Shown in pieces: positions 1-11,569 of a DNA stretch of 64,000 bases. Below the pieces are notes generated by a model. That model did not search any database and was not told the origin of the DNA. It saw nothing but the letters and a program-made list of their open reading frames with translations. A program made the translations under genes and the position numbers. Every line of letters begins with the position of its first letter. Positions within the stretch are counted from its first letter, which is position 1. Source of the DNA: Prorocentrum cordatum (lineage: Eukaryota > Sar > Dinophyceae > Prorocentrales > Prorocentraceae); contig CAUYUJ010013903.1 of the NCBI GenBank assembly GCA_963575745.1, positions 180,230 to 244,229 of the forward strand, given 5' to 3'.

Positions 1-367
1 AGGAGCAAGGGGTCATGATTTTGGACGCCCGAAATGGGTACCGAAAAAATCGGTACAATGCCCCCTGTTGCACCACCCCCTTTCAGTTGGACCCCCTTTC
101 GGGTCAACCACAGGGCTGGACCTGAACGGTGTTTTTGGTGATTTCGTGTGCCGTTTTTGTTTCGACTTCGTTGTGCGGTAAAGGCGGATTCGAGTCAAAA
201 GCGTAGGACAACGAAAACAAAACCAAAACGAAGAGCACCGTTTAGGTTCAGCAACGACGCGCAGAGGAACAAGCGTCCCGGGCAGAGCCGCGCGCACCAC
301 GACGAGAGCGACGCCGACGACGGAGAACACGCGGTGAGGTCAGGAAGAGAGAGGGATATAGATAGTC

Positions 368-471
368 AGGTCGAATACATCTAGGTCGATATGTATGTAT
401 ATATATGTATATATATACACATATATATATACATCTATATAAAGTTCGGTACACGCACCTATATATATAGC

Positions 472-502
<31 letters not shown>

Positions 503-542
503 GAACAAAAACACAAAGAGCGAGAGAGAGAGAGAGAGAGAG
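368..542. repeat. AT dinucleotide then GA dinucleotide microsatellite
   Basis: Alternating TA/TG tract to about 460, followed by interrupted (GA)n to 542. The GA tract ends in AG directly before the coding-like segment at 543. Confidence 0.9.
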
Positions 543-682
543 GGGCGACGACCGTCCATGCGGCCCCGTCGCCCCGCCGTGCGCCGGCGGGAGGAGGCCG
601 CCGCGAGGGCCGCGGAGGCGCGGGCGGACGAGGAGGCCGCGCGGGCCGAGCTGGAGGCCCCGCCCCGCCGCAGGGCCGGGAG
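543..682 (+). CDS. candidate exon, charged helical segment
   Basis: One frame stays open with strongly coding-like composition rich in Arg, Ala and Glu (for example REEAAARAAEARADEEAARA), typical of a long charged helix. It follows an AG and ends at AG|GTTGG, the AG|G context used by all introns of the phosphatase gene further along. An inverted family C element begins a few bases into the proposed intron. No domain is recognised and neighbouring exons were not identified, so this is an inferred exon only. Confidence 0.4.
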
Positions 683-689
683 GTTGGCT

Positions 690-922
690 GTTTTATCGGG
701 AAACGAACTCTATATACACCGACGCTTTTTCCGACCATGCGCTGAGATTCGCACAGGAACGCGGATCCTGGTGTCTTCGGGATCCTGTGTATACATTTTT
801 CGTTGTCTCCCTTTGAGAACTGGGACAAGTTTGCACCACACCACCCCGACGTCGTCCCCGACCGTTACAAAAAAAATGTGGGATTGAAAAGGCAGCCCGT
901 CACTGGTAATGTATACGTTCCA
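690..922 (-). mobile_element. dispersed element, family C copy 1
   Basis: About 230 bp that in reverse complement matches copies at 7383, 29428, 46382 and 48582. Shared landmarks are ACCAGTGGCGGGC near the start, GGACGACGTCGGGGTGGTG in the middle and two spaced copies of GTATACACCAGGATCC. No reverse transcriptase or transposase is encoded, so it is non-autonomous. Confidence 0.8.
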
Positions 923-1432
923 GTTTCCGATTTCATGCGCGACAGGGCAAGAACAGCCGCGCCCGGACGGCGCACCTTCGGGAGGTGTGCGCGTGTGCGT
1001 GATCACCAAGGCAGCGTCACTGAGCCTCGGCCGGCCACCACTGGCAAGCTTTGCGCAGACGAGGGCGCGGGGGGGTAGATCAGGAGGGGAGAACACGCAC
1101 AGACGCCATGAATCGTCGATTCCCAAGAAAATATAGGAAAATATGGGAAGTGGGGGGGAAGACGAACCCCCGGAAAATATAGGGACAATATGGGGACTCC
1201 TGTTATCTGTGCCTGTTGCTTTGTATGTCCCCAGGGCCCCGTCAGTAAGAGCAGCACCGCTCCGTCTGCAGAGAGCGGGGGTGGGGGGGAGGGGGAGGGG
1301 CGAGGGAGGCGGGAGGCGAAGGGGCAGAGCGAGGAAGCGCATCGCAGTCACACGGAGTGTTTTTATGCGCGGCGATCTCCTCTGAAGCAGGAGCTGTCGC
1401 CTTCCCTGTCAACGGCACCGTAACGGGTACTT
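923..1432. other. unassigned sequence
   Basis: No recognisable gene. A short Ser/Gly/Arg/Glu-rich open stretch around 1217-1345 follows a CCCCAG that could be a splice acceptor, but nothing else supports it. Confidence 0.4.
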
Positions 1433-1555
1433 ACTAACGGGTACTTTGAATGTTTGCCGAAAGTTGCCACTTTAGGGCCTTTTTCTTGCATTGCAGCTTT
1501 GCCCACATCGGAAAGGGTTGGGTTCGCTGGGTCAGTGGCCAAAGTACCCGTTAGT
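1433..1555. mobile_element. MITE-like element with 16-bp perfect TIRs
   Basis: ACTAACGGGTACTTTG at 1433-1448 is repeated in perfect inverse at 1540-1555, bounding a 123-bp element. A related host sequence (CAGGAG-TGTCGCCTTCCCTG, then GACGTCTATGA) occurs near 1388 and again intact near 1778, suggesting the element disrupted one of two copies. Confidence 0.75.
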
Positions 1556-2427
1556 GGAGTCCCCGTTTGGGGGGCGCTGACCCTGGCCATTGACGTCTAT
1601 GACAAGGTACAGTGTCGTTTTTTTATCCATGCTCCGCGTGCGGATCATGTATCAGAAATGCACGGATTCAGTATTACACACAACGATGAGTTCGTGCATA
1701 CATTCAGTCATATATTAATCATGTATCATAAGTCCTATATGTTTAAACATCACGTGTATTAACACTTGCCCTGTAGGCAGGAGTTGTCGCCTTCCCTGGC
1801 CATTGACGTCTATGATGGGGTAGGAGTGGTCGCTCATAGGCGCTCACTGACACATGACGGACGCCAACGGGCGCCAACAGGCGCCAGGCGTGGCGCTAGT
1901 GGGGACATTGGGTAGACACTAACAGGAGCTAATCGCGGGGAGCCAGTCTTCAAATCTCCCTCACACATAGTGGAGCGCGGATGCCAGCACCGTCAGACCT
2001 TAGTGGGGCCTGGAAGCGCTGGGAGCCGTTCTTTTCAACCGTTTTCGTATTCCAGGAGCTTGCTGGAGATTGGCAAGGCAAAGTCCCTGCAATTCTGAAG
2101 CTCGCTGAGCGTCCCCTAAAACCCACGAGCGGCGAACGTATCCATACCATATCCATGCCCGCGCGGTCCTGGACTCTGCGGCGCGATCCAATGGACATCA
2201 GAGGAGTGAGAGATGCCCATGCCGCTGCTTGTTCTGGAGAGTCCCCGTCGCCATGCTTGGATTGTCATCGACACTCTAGGCAGATCGCACCCCGGGAGAA
2301 GCCTGGGGAGTGGCGGTATTGGAATTTTCTTTCCCAGAATACGCGGTCACATTGACATTTGTGTTCCGCGCGGGGCATCCACGGGGTCGCAGTCCGGGGT
2401 CCCGATCCGCGATGGCCTGGACACGCC
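1556..2427. other. unassigned, locally AT-richer sequence
   Basis: Contains the direct repeat CCATTGACGTCTATGA (near 1587 and 1800), an AT-richer stretch at 1620-1760, and a degraded family T fragment around 2215-2330. No gene recognised. Confidence 0.4.
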
Positions 2428-2580
2428 TAGGGGGCCACATGCGAACCCTACCCCTACCCCCCACGATTTCTGAGGGGAGGGTGGCGTTCACTTCGCTCGG
2501 GAGCTACCGAACGAAGTGAACCCCACCCTCCCCCTCGGAAATCGTGGGGGGTAGGGCTAGGGTTCACATGTGGCCCCCTA
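2428..2580. mobile_element. fold-back element with ~74-bp arms
   Basis: The sequence reads into its own reverse complement with only a few bases between the arms: GGGGCCACATG at 2431 mirrors CATGTGGCCCC near 2568-2578, and the arms agree at roughly nine bases in ten. A transcript would form a single long hairpin. A family G element abuts the right end. Confidence 0.85.
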
Positions 2581-2812
2581 TCCGAGTGGATGGGGTCGGA
2601 GGATCGCAATGGGTCGCCAATGTATCACTGATGCATCGGCGATGCATCGGCGATGCATCGGCGATGCATCGGCGATGCATCGGCGACGTCCGCGATGCAT
2701 CGGCGACGTCTGCGTGAAGAACACAGAGCTCCGCATCGAGCCGAATCGGTGATGCATTGGCGATGCGGCGCGATCCTCCGGCCCCATCTACTCGGACCCC
2801 ACCTAGGAGGCC
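2581..2812. mobile_element. TIR element, family G copy 1
   Basis: The ends are inverted copies of GATGGGGTCGGAGGATCGC; the interior is a run of CGATGCATCGG, itself palindromic. Four other copies lie at 13474, 26062, 30557 and 32857. This copy has the longest GATGCATCGGC tandem run. Confidence 0.85.
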
Positions 2813-3267
2813 TACAGCATTCCGCCCCACGAAGAAAAGCGACACGTTGTATGACGGCGCTGAAAGGCGCTCGTGCGCCTTTCCGCGCGCCGATGCGACA
2901 ATTACTGTGGCGCGACCCTGCGTCGCGCAAGACCTGCGACCGCCGCTCAGAATCAGTGGCTTGCAGCCAGCGCTGGCCGATGCTTGGCTGGCATCTGCCC
3001 CGATTCGTCGCACCCAAGCGTGCGCTGGCCTTGGGCAAGCCGTCAGGCCTCGGTGTCGGGGGCGGCTTTGGCACAGGTGAGGGCATGATGCGCGAGTTTC
3101 CGTCACAGCACACGCTGCGCCCCTCTCGCGCTTCATCGTGCACACTGCACTCGTGAAGTGGGAGCCCCGACATCGCTGCCGACCGCGACCGAACAGTCCA
3201 GGGATCAAATGTGTTGTGTCCTTTTCCCCAGACGCGCGGCCGCCCAGCCTGGGAGAGCGGACAGGGG
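2813..3267. other. possible 5' part of the decayed LINE, not resolved
   Basis: All frames are broken. It adjoins the retroelement remnant on the same strand and could be upstream retroelement sequence, but no motif shows this. Confidence 0.3.
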
Positions 3268-3465
3268 GGACGCGCATCAAGAAACCATCAGCTTTTCGTT
3301 AGGGTACCCTGGGTTTCTTCGCTCCGCGCGTTGCGCGATGACGTCCCGCGGCCGTTGAAGGAACTGCTGCGTTCAGGGTGCTCTTGGTTCCCCCCCGTGT
3401 GCATCTCGCGCGCGGGTTTTCAGGGCTGGGTTTCTTGCGAGGGTTTCTTGCGGCCGCGTCCGCAC
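3268..3465. mobile_element. TIR element, family U copy 1
   Basis: Begins GCATCAAGAAACCAT and ends with two spaced copies of GGGTTTCTTGCG. A second copy lies at 58121-58315 inside a phosphatase intron. Here it sits just before the endonuclease tail of the LINE remnant, which suggests it inserted into the LINE. Confidence 0.75.
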
Positions 3466-5186
3466 CGTATCATTGCAACCCACTCGCAGATCGATTTCTT
3501 CGTGTGTGAACACAACTGGTTGCACAATGTGAAGGCCGCGAGATCCCTCACACATGCGCCGCTGTCGTCGCACAATTTTCTGCTCCATGCCGCGCTCAAG
3601 ATGGAAGTGGTGAAGGGCCCAGTTGAACGAAATCCCCTGCAGGACATTCGATCGCTACTGGAGCCTGGACTGAAGCTCTCTTTCGGCCGTTGCTTCAGCG
3701 AGGCGATGGAGCAGTTTGAGGACAGCGTTGGATGAGGGAAACGTGAACATCGCGTGGTCTCGTCTTGTAGACGGCTTCTGGCGAGCAGAGGAATCCACAG
3801 TGCCTGTCGAGCGCCGTCGACCGAGACGCCCCTGGACGAGCTGCTGCACTCAATTTGATATCAAGGAGAAAGGGGGCAAGACGCCAAGGGGACGCGCCGG
3901 AGGAAAAGACAATTGCAAAACAGATCCGAGCATCAGTCGCCCGTGACCAGGCCCACTGGCTGCAGGATGTTACCAAAGAAGACGATTGGGAGCAGATCTG
4001 GAAGGTGCGCAAAGTGCGAACGCGACAACCAGGCAGACTACGGGATAGCAGCGCGGTGAGAATGTGGACAGCGACAGGCGGGCAGACATTTTGGCCGAGC
4101 ATTTTGATCAAATCAAGTGGCGGGCGGTGCGTCCGACCGCGGTCCTCCCGAACAGCGAGAGCATCCACCTCTGAACTACCCGCGAGGCTCGGTGCCAGCA
4201 TGGAGTCAGAAGACCGGGAAGCCGCGCAGAAGCTGAATAACGGGCGCGCAGTTGTCTGGACTCGATCAAGTGCCGCCGGAATTCTGGAACGCCGTGATCG
4301 AAGATGGGGAGTCCGTACTTGTCTTGGGTTACCCGATTTCGCAAAGTTGTATGGTCAGAATTACTATGATTCAGAAGAAGAGCGACCCGTCGGCCTGCGT
4401 TTACAGGTATCAGCCTCCTACCAATATGACACGGTTGGAAAGGTTGAAGCAAGCAGGGGCCGAATATCGCATCTGGCGCACGCAATTTGGCTTCAGATCT
4501 GGCCGAGGAACCGGCGACGCTATATTCTTGGCCAGGCGCATCCTCGAGGACGCTTGGGCGACGAAGCCAGGCTCGTCATTGCTACTCGTTTCGGACTGGG
4601 CGAAGGCCTTCGATTCAGTATCGCCCAGCGCCTTGGCAACTTCACTGCGGAGGTTTGGGTGCCCCTCGAAATTTGTCCACATGGTTGAATCGATGCATCA
4701 TGATCGGTTTTTCGTCGCTTCCGATTCAGGCACCTTGTCGGCGGAGCGGAACCAGCAATTTGGGATATGTCAGGGATGTCCACGAACACTGCTTCTTTTC
4801 ACAACCGTAATGACGACGCTCATTCCATGTTCCAGGTGCGCGTGCCGAACGTTCCACGGCCGAATGTTGTCAGGGAGTTGGTGTACGCTGACGTCGCTCT
4901 CCTGCCAAACGGCAATTTAGACATCATCCAAGATCTGATGTCTTGCGTAGGGGAATGCGCGCGACATTATGGACTGACTCTGAATTGGCGCAAGGTTGAA
5001 GTGAAGCGCTGTCGCGCCGAAACTCATCTCGTCAATGGCGCAGGTAAGGGGGCGACGGGAATCAGCAGCTTAGTCGATTTACGCGCGTTGCTGTCCGCAG
5101 ATGGCTGGAACGGCGCGGATCTGAACCGTATATTCGGAACGGTTGCGATCGTGGTACACGTGGTGAATTTTTCCAATCCTTGCTAG
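3466..5186 (+). pseudogene. non-LTR retrotransposon (LINE) remnant: endonuclease tail and reverse transcriptase
   Basis: Reading in shifting frames, 3466-3610 gives the end of an AP-type endonuclease domain (THSQIDFF, then SSHNFLL in place of the usual SDH). 3855-4160 gives the charged linker (VARDQAHWLQDV, then DSDRRADILAEHFDQIKW in another frame). 4252-4800 gives the reverse transcriptase palm: QFGFRSGRGTGDAIF, SDWAKAFDSVSPSAL, then FGICQGCP. 4767-5186 gives LVYADVALLPNG, where the catalytic YADD box has lost its second Asp. At least three frameshifts and several stops show it is dead. The order EN-linker-RT and the spacing are those of LINEs, which are abundant in dinoflagellate genomes. 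No target-site duplication or poly-A tail was found. Confidence 0.85.
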
Positions 5187-5979
5187 CGCATCGTCTGGCG
5201 CAAGGTTTCTGACTGGCGGACTTCTCCAGACGTGCGGTGCCTTGATTGTTGCCGCGCGCCCCCCCCCCCCGGGAATTCCCGACCTTTTTGAACACGGATT
5301 GAGCGTTGTATTTGTTTGATTCAGGCAAGTTGACATGCACGGCATTCCTCTCTCTCTCTCTCTCTCTCTCTCTCCCGCCGCCGCCGTTTCAGGTAGCGTT
5401 GGGCCGAACAGGCGTGCAAGCGAGGCCCGACCCTGTTTGAGGTCCACATGCGTTTCTGGGTCTCCTCAGGGGCGACTACAGGGGGGACGGGTTCATGGAA
5501 ACATGCGTCGACCCCCGATCGCCCATGCATCGCCGAGAGGGGCCCGAGAGCCCCAACCTGCCCAGGAACGTGCGGATCTGCTACAGGGGGCCCATGGGCG
5601 ATCTATCGGCGATGTGTCGCCGATTCCAGGTCGATGCTCCCCCCCTAAGGTCCGTACGACCGAACTTGGTATGGAAAGAATTGGTACGATGCCCAACAAC
5701 AGTTCCTGTTCAGTCTGGACAGGGCTGACTGTCCGCGCCTTCGAAGTCCCCCCCGATCGTTACCCCTCCTCCGCCCTCCACTCTTGGGGGACGCGGGCGG
5801 CGGGCGGCAACATGCGCGACGGGGGCGGCATGGACGGGGGCAGATCGTTCGGGCCCCGCGGGGGATGGGGGGCGCGCGGTGCCCACGAGGAGGGCATAAA
5901 GGGACGAGGGGGAGGATGTGGGAAGAGCTGGGAGAAGGAGAGGGAGGAGGAGCTGGGAGGAGGAGGGGTTGGAGGAAAG

Positions 5980-5981
<2 letters not shown>
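5187..5981. other. intergenic sequence with short CT microsatellite
   Basis: Contains a (CT)n tract at about 5346-5374 and purine-rich DNA from 5900. No gene recognised. Confidence 0.5.
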
Positions 5982-6595
<614 letters not shown>

Positions 6596-6678
6596 AGGAA
6601 ACCTTGCCTGGGTCTGGACGAATACGGCCTCCGATCCCGATGCGTTTCTGTTTGCGACCCCCCCCCTAGCGCGGCCAG

Positions 6679-7046
6679 GCTGCGCGGGCCCTGATTGCGC
6701 GCCTCGAGGAGAGCCGACGGCGAGAACACGCCGCTCCGTCGCGCAGCGCCGCCCCGGCGCACGTCGGCGGCGATGCGCCGTGGGAGGAGCCCGAGGAGGA
6801 CCTTGCGCCACTCCCTCTCCCCAGGGCTCTTCCCCCTCGTCCTCCTCTTCTTCCTCCCCACGCCGATACCAATGGCTTTCCTCCCCCTCCTCCTCCTCAA
6901 CCCGCTGCGCCTCCTCCTCCTCCTCCTTCACCTCGCGGCTTCCTCCTCCTTCTCTTTTTGTCCTCCTCTTCCTCTTCTTTTTCCTCCTCCTCTCCTCCTC
7001 TCCTTTTCCTCCTCTTCCAAACTTTTCGAATAATCAGAAACGCATA
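6679..7046 (+). CDS. candidate exon, charged N-part and proline-rich C-part
   Basis: A C-rich tract ending CTAG, then GGCCAG|GCT, resembles a splice acceptor with exonic G. The frame from 6679 reads ALIARLEESRRREH, an acidic EEPEEDLAPLPLP segment, then a proline-rich run to a TAA near 7046. Composition is coding-like at the start; the later part merges into a CTC-rich tract and may not be coding. No family recognised. Confidence 0.35.
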
Positions 7047-7207
7047 ACCATGATTGATCGGAGGTCTGCGCTGAGCTCTTGGATCGGCTCTGGGCTCCCC
7101 TGGTGGCGCCTTTGGCGCAGCCCCTTGCGCGCGCTCCGCGCGCAAGGGAGGGGGTCCAGCCCCGATCCAAGACATCCTCGCGGACATTCGAGAAATTATG
7201 TTTACGC
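7042..7207. mobile_element. hairpin TIR element, family B copy 1
   Basis: Begins CATAACCATGATTGATCG and ends in the inverse with TTATGTTTACG; the centre is a second palindrome around GGCGCC and CGCGCGCTCCGCGCG. Other copies are at 15031, 48886, 59650 and, split by an insertion, 52252/57911. Confidence 0.75.
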
Positions 7208-7382
7208 CGTGTCTTGTTCTCCTAACTTCGTCTCGTCGAAAGAAAACCCGACGGACGAGTTTTGGCCGTTTTCGGCCTCTGGGGGCCCCCACTAGGCCCT
7301 GGGACCATCAAACAGTGGCTCAGGATGAAACGCCTAGCCTGGGGAAGGGCTCTCTTTGAGGGGCCTCTGATCGGGAGCTGGA

Positions 7383-7600
7383 GCATATACATTACCAGTG
7401 GCGGGCTGTTTTTCAATCCCAGAACTTTTTGAGGGCCGGGGACGACGCCGGATTGGTGTGGTGTATACTTTGTGTCCCATTTCCCAGGGGGGGAGCATCA
7501 ACAAATGTATACACGAGGATCCGTATACACCAGGATCCGCTTTCCTGTGCGCGTTTCAGGGCGGGGCCGGAAGAAGCGTCGGTGTATAGAGTTCGGCTCC
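7383..7600 (+). mobile_element. dispersed element, family C copy 2
   Basis: Full copy running from ATACATTACCAGTGGCGGGC to GGTGTATAGAGTTCGGCTCC, with the paired GTATACACCAGGATCC motif near 7522. Confidence 0.85.
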
Positions 7601-7745
7601 TCATCTGAGCCTCCCGCCCCCCCTTGGCGCTCCCGGCACGTGCGCGTCAGCGTGACGGAAGCTCCTGGGCAGCGCTGCCCCGGTGCGCACGCGGCTCCCG
7701 GCAGCGGCTCTCCGGCAGGCCTTGGCGCGCACCGTCCACGGAGTG

Positions 7746-7905
7746 CGTGGCGATCAATGGAGAGGAAGCGTGTTGCCAAATAATTTCCAGATGTCTAGAA
7801 CATGTGTTAAAATTGCTTCAAACATGTAAAAACATGTTTTAAACATTTCCATGACATTTTTCTTACATTTTAAACACATGTTTCATGCGATGATAGGACT
7901 GTTAG
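7746..7905. mobile_element. dispersed element, family S copy 1
   Basis: Shares GGAGAGGAAGCGTG, GCCAAATAATTTCCAGA and the AT-rich ACATGTAAAAACATG core with a copy at 61000-61142. Confidence 0.65.
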
Positions 7906-8478
7906 GGTGTCCATTGTCGTGGCATCCACAAGCGTGAGGTCGCCTGCAGGCGAAGGCGCACGTGCGAGTTTTCTAGGGCCCTGCACCGCCACCCCCCCTC
8001 TGCGGGAGGAGGACCTCGCTCATCGAAGAGCAGCAAGAAGGACGTGCACATAAGTGTTGAGAGGTCCGCGCGGACTCCTTGGGTCGTGTCGGCACGAATC
8101 TGCCGTCAGGAGGTCATACCCACCAGCCAGTGCTGTGTCCAGGATGGGCTTCGCCTGAATCGGTGTACGCAGCCGGACAGTTGCGTCACCTGGAGAACCC
8201 AGAATGCCCAAATAGATCTACACCGCAGCCATCGTCGTCGTCGTCGTCCTCTTCCTCCCCCTCCCATCAGATCTCTCTTTGGCAGCACGCTGGTCCAAGG
8301 GCCTTTGTTTCGAAGACACCTACGGCGAATCACCGCCGCCCCCTGCTTGTTAGGTTACGCATACGTAGACAAACGTTGGGGCAACGCTTGGCCTAGCAAT
8401 TGGACCACGTGCTTCCCCAGCGGTTGTGGAACCTGTCAGCGAACACGTGGGGGATGAGGAGGATGAGGAGAAGGATGA
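7906..8478. other. unassigned sequence
   Basis: No gene recognised. A short (CGT)n tract lies at 8226-8250. Confidence 0.4.
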
Positions 8479-8672
8479 CAACAACAACAGCAACAACAGC
8501 AACAACAGCAACAACAACAGCGACAACAACAGCAACAACAACAGCAGCTGCAGCAACAACATCAGCAGCAACAACAACAACAGGAGGAGGAGGAGGGAGG
8601 AGGAGGAGGGAGGAGGAGGATGGAGGAGGAGGAGGAGGAGGAGGAGGAGGAGGAGGAGGAGGAGGAGGAGAT
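8479..8672. repeat. (CAA)n then (GGA)n microsatellite
   Basis: CAA/CAG run to about 8580, then GGA. One frame would read poly-Gln but meets a TGA just upstream, so coding is not supported. Confidence 0.95.
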
Positions 8673-8679
8673 CTCTTGG

Positions 8680-9360
8680 GAGCTCTTGAGTCATCCTTGG
8701 GGCATCCTTGGAGCTTCCTGGGGCCTCTTGGAGGCCTCTTGGAGGCCTGCTCCGGACGCTCGGGGGCCTTTTGGGGCTTCTTGGGAGCCTTCTGGGCTGT
8801 CTTCGGGCATTCCTGGCTCGTCTGACGCCGTCGGAAGCCGTCTTGGCAGCCTCTCTTGGCCTTCTCGGGGCCTATTGGATGCTCCAGGGCTGTTTTGGAG
8901 GCCATCTTGGGCCTCTTGGAATCCTCTTGGACCGTCTTGGAGCCCTTTTCGGGCCATCTCAGGGGCCTCTTGGGCCGTCATGGGGCAATCTTGGAGGTCT
9001 CTTGGGCGCTCTTGTGGCGGTCTTGGGGGTTTATTGGGCCGTCTAAGGGCGTCGAAATACCAAAACTGCGCAACATCCAAACATCTTCAAACACCTCAGG
9101 CAAATCAATGATGTTGATCTCTTCGGGCATTCAGGTGGGTCCTCTTGGAGGCCTGTTGGGCCATCTTGGAGGCCTGTTGGAAGCTTGTTAACCCGTTTTA
9201 GGCCATGTTGATGCCATCTCTTAGGCCGCCGTGAGTGCATCATGGGCAGTCTTGGAGACATCTTTCGGCCATCTTTGGCTCTCTCCGGGCCTTCTTAGCC
9301 ATCTTGGATGCGTCGTGGGACCATCTTGGAGGCCATGTCGGGCCATCCTCTCCGTCTTAG
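8680..9360 (+). repeat. degenerate CTTGGGGCC minisatellite
   Basis: Irregular 10-30 bp units such as TCTTGGAGGCCTCTTGGG. The same family recurs inverted at 9641-10165 and forward at 11570-12150, 17170-17560, 19760-20110 and 52741-53660. Confidence 0.85.
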
Positions 9361-9640
9361 AGCCGATGGGGCAAACGGATAACTAAATTTGGGAGCTCTT
9401 CGTGTGGCCGGCGGGTTGGGCCGAGACCCCACTCGGCGTCAAAAAAACACCCAGCCGACCAGCACGCCAGGCACCGCTGTGATACATGAACAGGGGTCTG
9501 CGGATGGCAGAAAGCGCGCGCAGCATCGCGATCCGTTAGCGGGGCGTTACAACAAGAGTCATGGACAGGGGGTTGGCCTCCAGGGGCCCGAATCAAATGG
9601 TCAAATTTTCGGGCATGTTCGGCCCAACTCAGCCCCAGGA
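9361..9640. other. spacer between two opposed CTTGGGGCC tracts
   Basis: No gene recognised; it separates the forward and inverted minisatellite tracts. Confidence 0.4.
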
Positions 9641-10165
9641 GCGCCCAACAAGGCCCCAAGCTGGCCCCAGACGGCCCCAAGAGCGCCCAAGCTACCACCA
9701 CAACGACTTCAGAAAGACCAAAGAGGGCCCCAAGACGGCCCGAGAGCGCTCAAAGATGGTCTTGGACAGCCAAAGGGGCCTTCAAGACGCTCCACGAGGC
9801 CTCCAAAAAAGGGGACGCCCCAGAGGCGCGAATCGTGTCATTCCCATGGGTAAACGTATATTATTCGCATATCTGCTGCTTTGGTATTTACAGGGTCCAC
9901 AACGGTCCAAGAAGCCCCGGGGACCCCCTCCAAGACGGCACAAGAGACCCCCAAGATGGCCCCAAGACGGCCCATAAGGACTCCTTGTGGGCTCTCAGGC
10001 GGCCCTACCGTGCTCTACGACGGCCCAAGAGAGGCCCCTGAGGGCTCCAAAAGGTCCCGAAGAGAACCCCGAGAGGGCCACGTGAGGTCCCCAAGAGGGC
10101 CCCAGAGGGCCCGAGAGGGCCCCAAGACGGCCCAAGCCCACCAAGACGGCTCAAGAGGGCCCACG
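9641..10165 (-). repeat. degenerate CTTGGGGCC minisatellite, inverted
   Basis: Units such as GGCCCCAAGACGGCCC are the reverse complement of the tract at 8680-9360. Confidence 0.85.
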
Positions 10166-10213
10166 ATTTCCTTTTCTGGGACGGCGCCGGCGATTGCGGC
10201 GGCGGGCGGCGGC

Positions 10214-10935
10214 GGCGGGGAGCGTCAACGAGGATGACGGTGGTGGTGGTGGTGGTGGTGGTGGTGGTGGTGGTGGTGGTGGTGGTGGTGGTGGTGGTGG
10301 GGGGTTGTGGAGGTGATGATGGCGGTGGTGGTGGTGGTTGTGGTGGTGGTGGTGTGGTGGTTTGTTGTTGTGGTGGTGGTGCTGGTGGGTGGTGGGTGGT
10401 GCTGGTGGTGGTGGAGGTGGATTGGTGATGGTGTGGTGGTGGTTTGTGGTGGTGACGGTGGTGGTGGTGGTGGGTTGTGGTGGTGGTGGTAGTTTTGTGG
10501 TGGTGTGGTGGTGGTTTGTGGTGGTGGTGGTGGTGGTGGGTTGTGATGGTGGCGTTGGTTTGTGGAGGTGGTGCTGGTGGTGGTGGTGGTGGCGGTGGTG
10601 GTGGTGTTTGTTGTGGTGGTGGTGGGTTGTGCTGCTGGTAGTGGTGTTGGTGGTGGCGGTGTTGGTGGTGGTGGTGTGGTAGATTGTGGTGGTGGTGGTG
10701 GTAGTGGTGGTGGGTTTTTGTGGTGGTGGTGGTGGTGGTGGTGGTGGTGATGGTGAGTTGTGGTGGTGGTGGTGGTGGTGGCTGTGGTGGTGGTGGTCGT
10801 GGTGGCTGTGGTGGTGGTGGTGGTGGTGGTGGTGGTGGTGGTGGTGGTTGTGTGGTGGGTTTGCGGTGGTGTTGGTGGGTTGAGGGTGTGGTGGTGTTGG
10901 TAGTGGCGGTGGTGGTGGTACTGGTGGTAATCGTC
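10214..10935. repeat. (GGT)n trinucleotide tract
   Basis: About 720 bp of GGT/TGG with occasional GTT; G-rich on the plus strand and able in principle to form quadruplexes. Long His/Thr/Pro frames on the minus strand are artefacts. Confidence 0.97.
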
Positions 10936-11270
10936 GCTGCGTCCCCGCCGTCGCTGGCGCCAGTGCCGGCGCTGCTGGCCGCCGCCAGCGCCAACGGGGG
11001 GGGCGTTGAATCCCCCCCCTCCCTTTGGGCTGCCTCTGGTCATCGTCGCTGCATCCCCGCCGTCGGCGCTGCTTGCGGCTGCCAGGGCCGGCGCCGTCCC
11101 TGGCGCCAGGGGGGGTAGTGGGGGGTTTGAACCCCCTCCCCTGGGGCTGCCTCTGGTCATTGTCGTTGCATCCCCGCCGTCGGTGCTGCTTGCGGCCGCC
11201 AGCGCCGGCGCCGGCGCTGGCGCCGAGGGGGGGGGGGTTCATCCCCTCCCCCCTTGGGAGGGGGGGGGGT
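10928..11270 (+). repeat. ~117-bp tandem repeat, three copies
   Basis: ATCGTCGCTGCATCCCCGCC starts near 10930, 11042 and 11159. Each unit carries GCGCCAGGG-type palindromes and a G-rich tail. It grows out of the GGT tract. Confidence 0.85.
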
Positions 11271-11569
11271 GTGGGAGGGGGGGGAATTTGGGTGGGAGGG
11301 GAGTCCCCCTGGTTTTGATCGACGGCGCCGAGTGTTGGGGGGGCCCACCCTTTGGTTCGAAACGCGACGCCGAACGTTCCCAAGGCAAGCGCCCGTGAAA
11401 CGCCCTCTTTCCAAGGTCTTAAAGGCCAAGGGGGCTCCAAGACACCGAGCAAGCGATCTCGCGCCTTCACAGGTCACGGGCACTTTCCGTCCCCGTGCCA
11501 AGCAGGTCGAATGGCTTTCAGCCCATCCCGCCACCGTGCCTGGGTTGTAGGTCGAAGGCCTCCTGGATG

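Noticed and set aside
8479-8580. Possible poly-glutamine coding tract
   Set aside because: The Gln frame has a TGA immediately upstream and enters a GGA microsatellite; no exon context.
10005-11470. Minus-strand frames of 311-439 codons rich in His, Thr and Pro
   Set aside because: Translation of the GGT tract; all frames are open because the repeat lacks stops.
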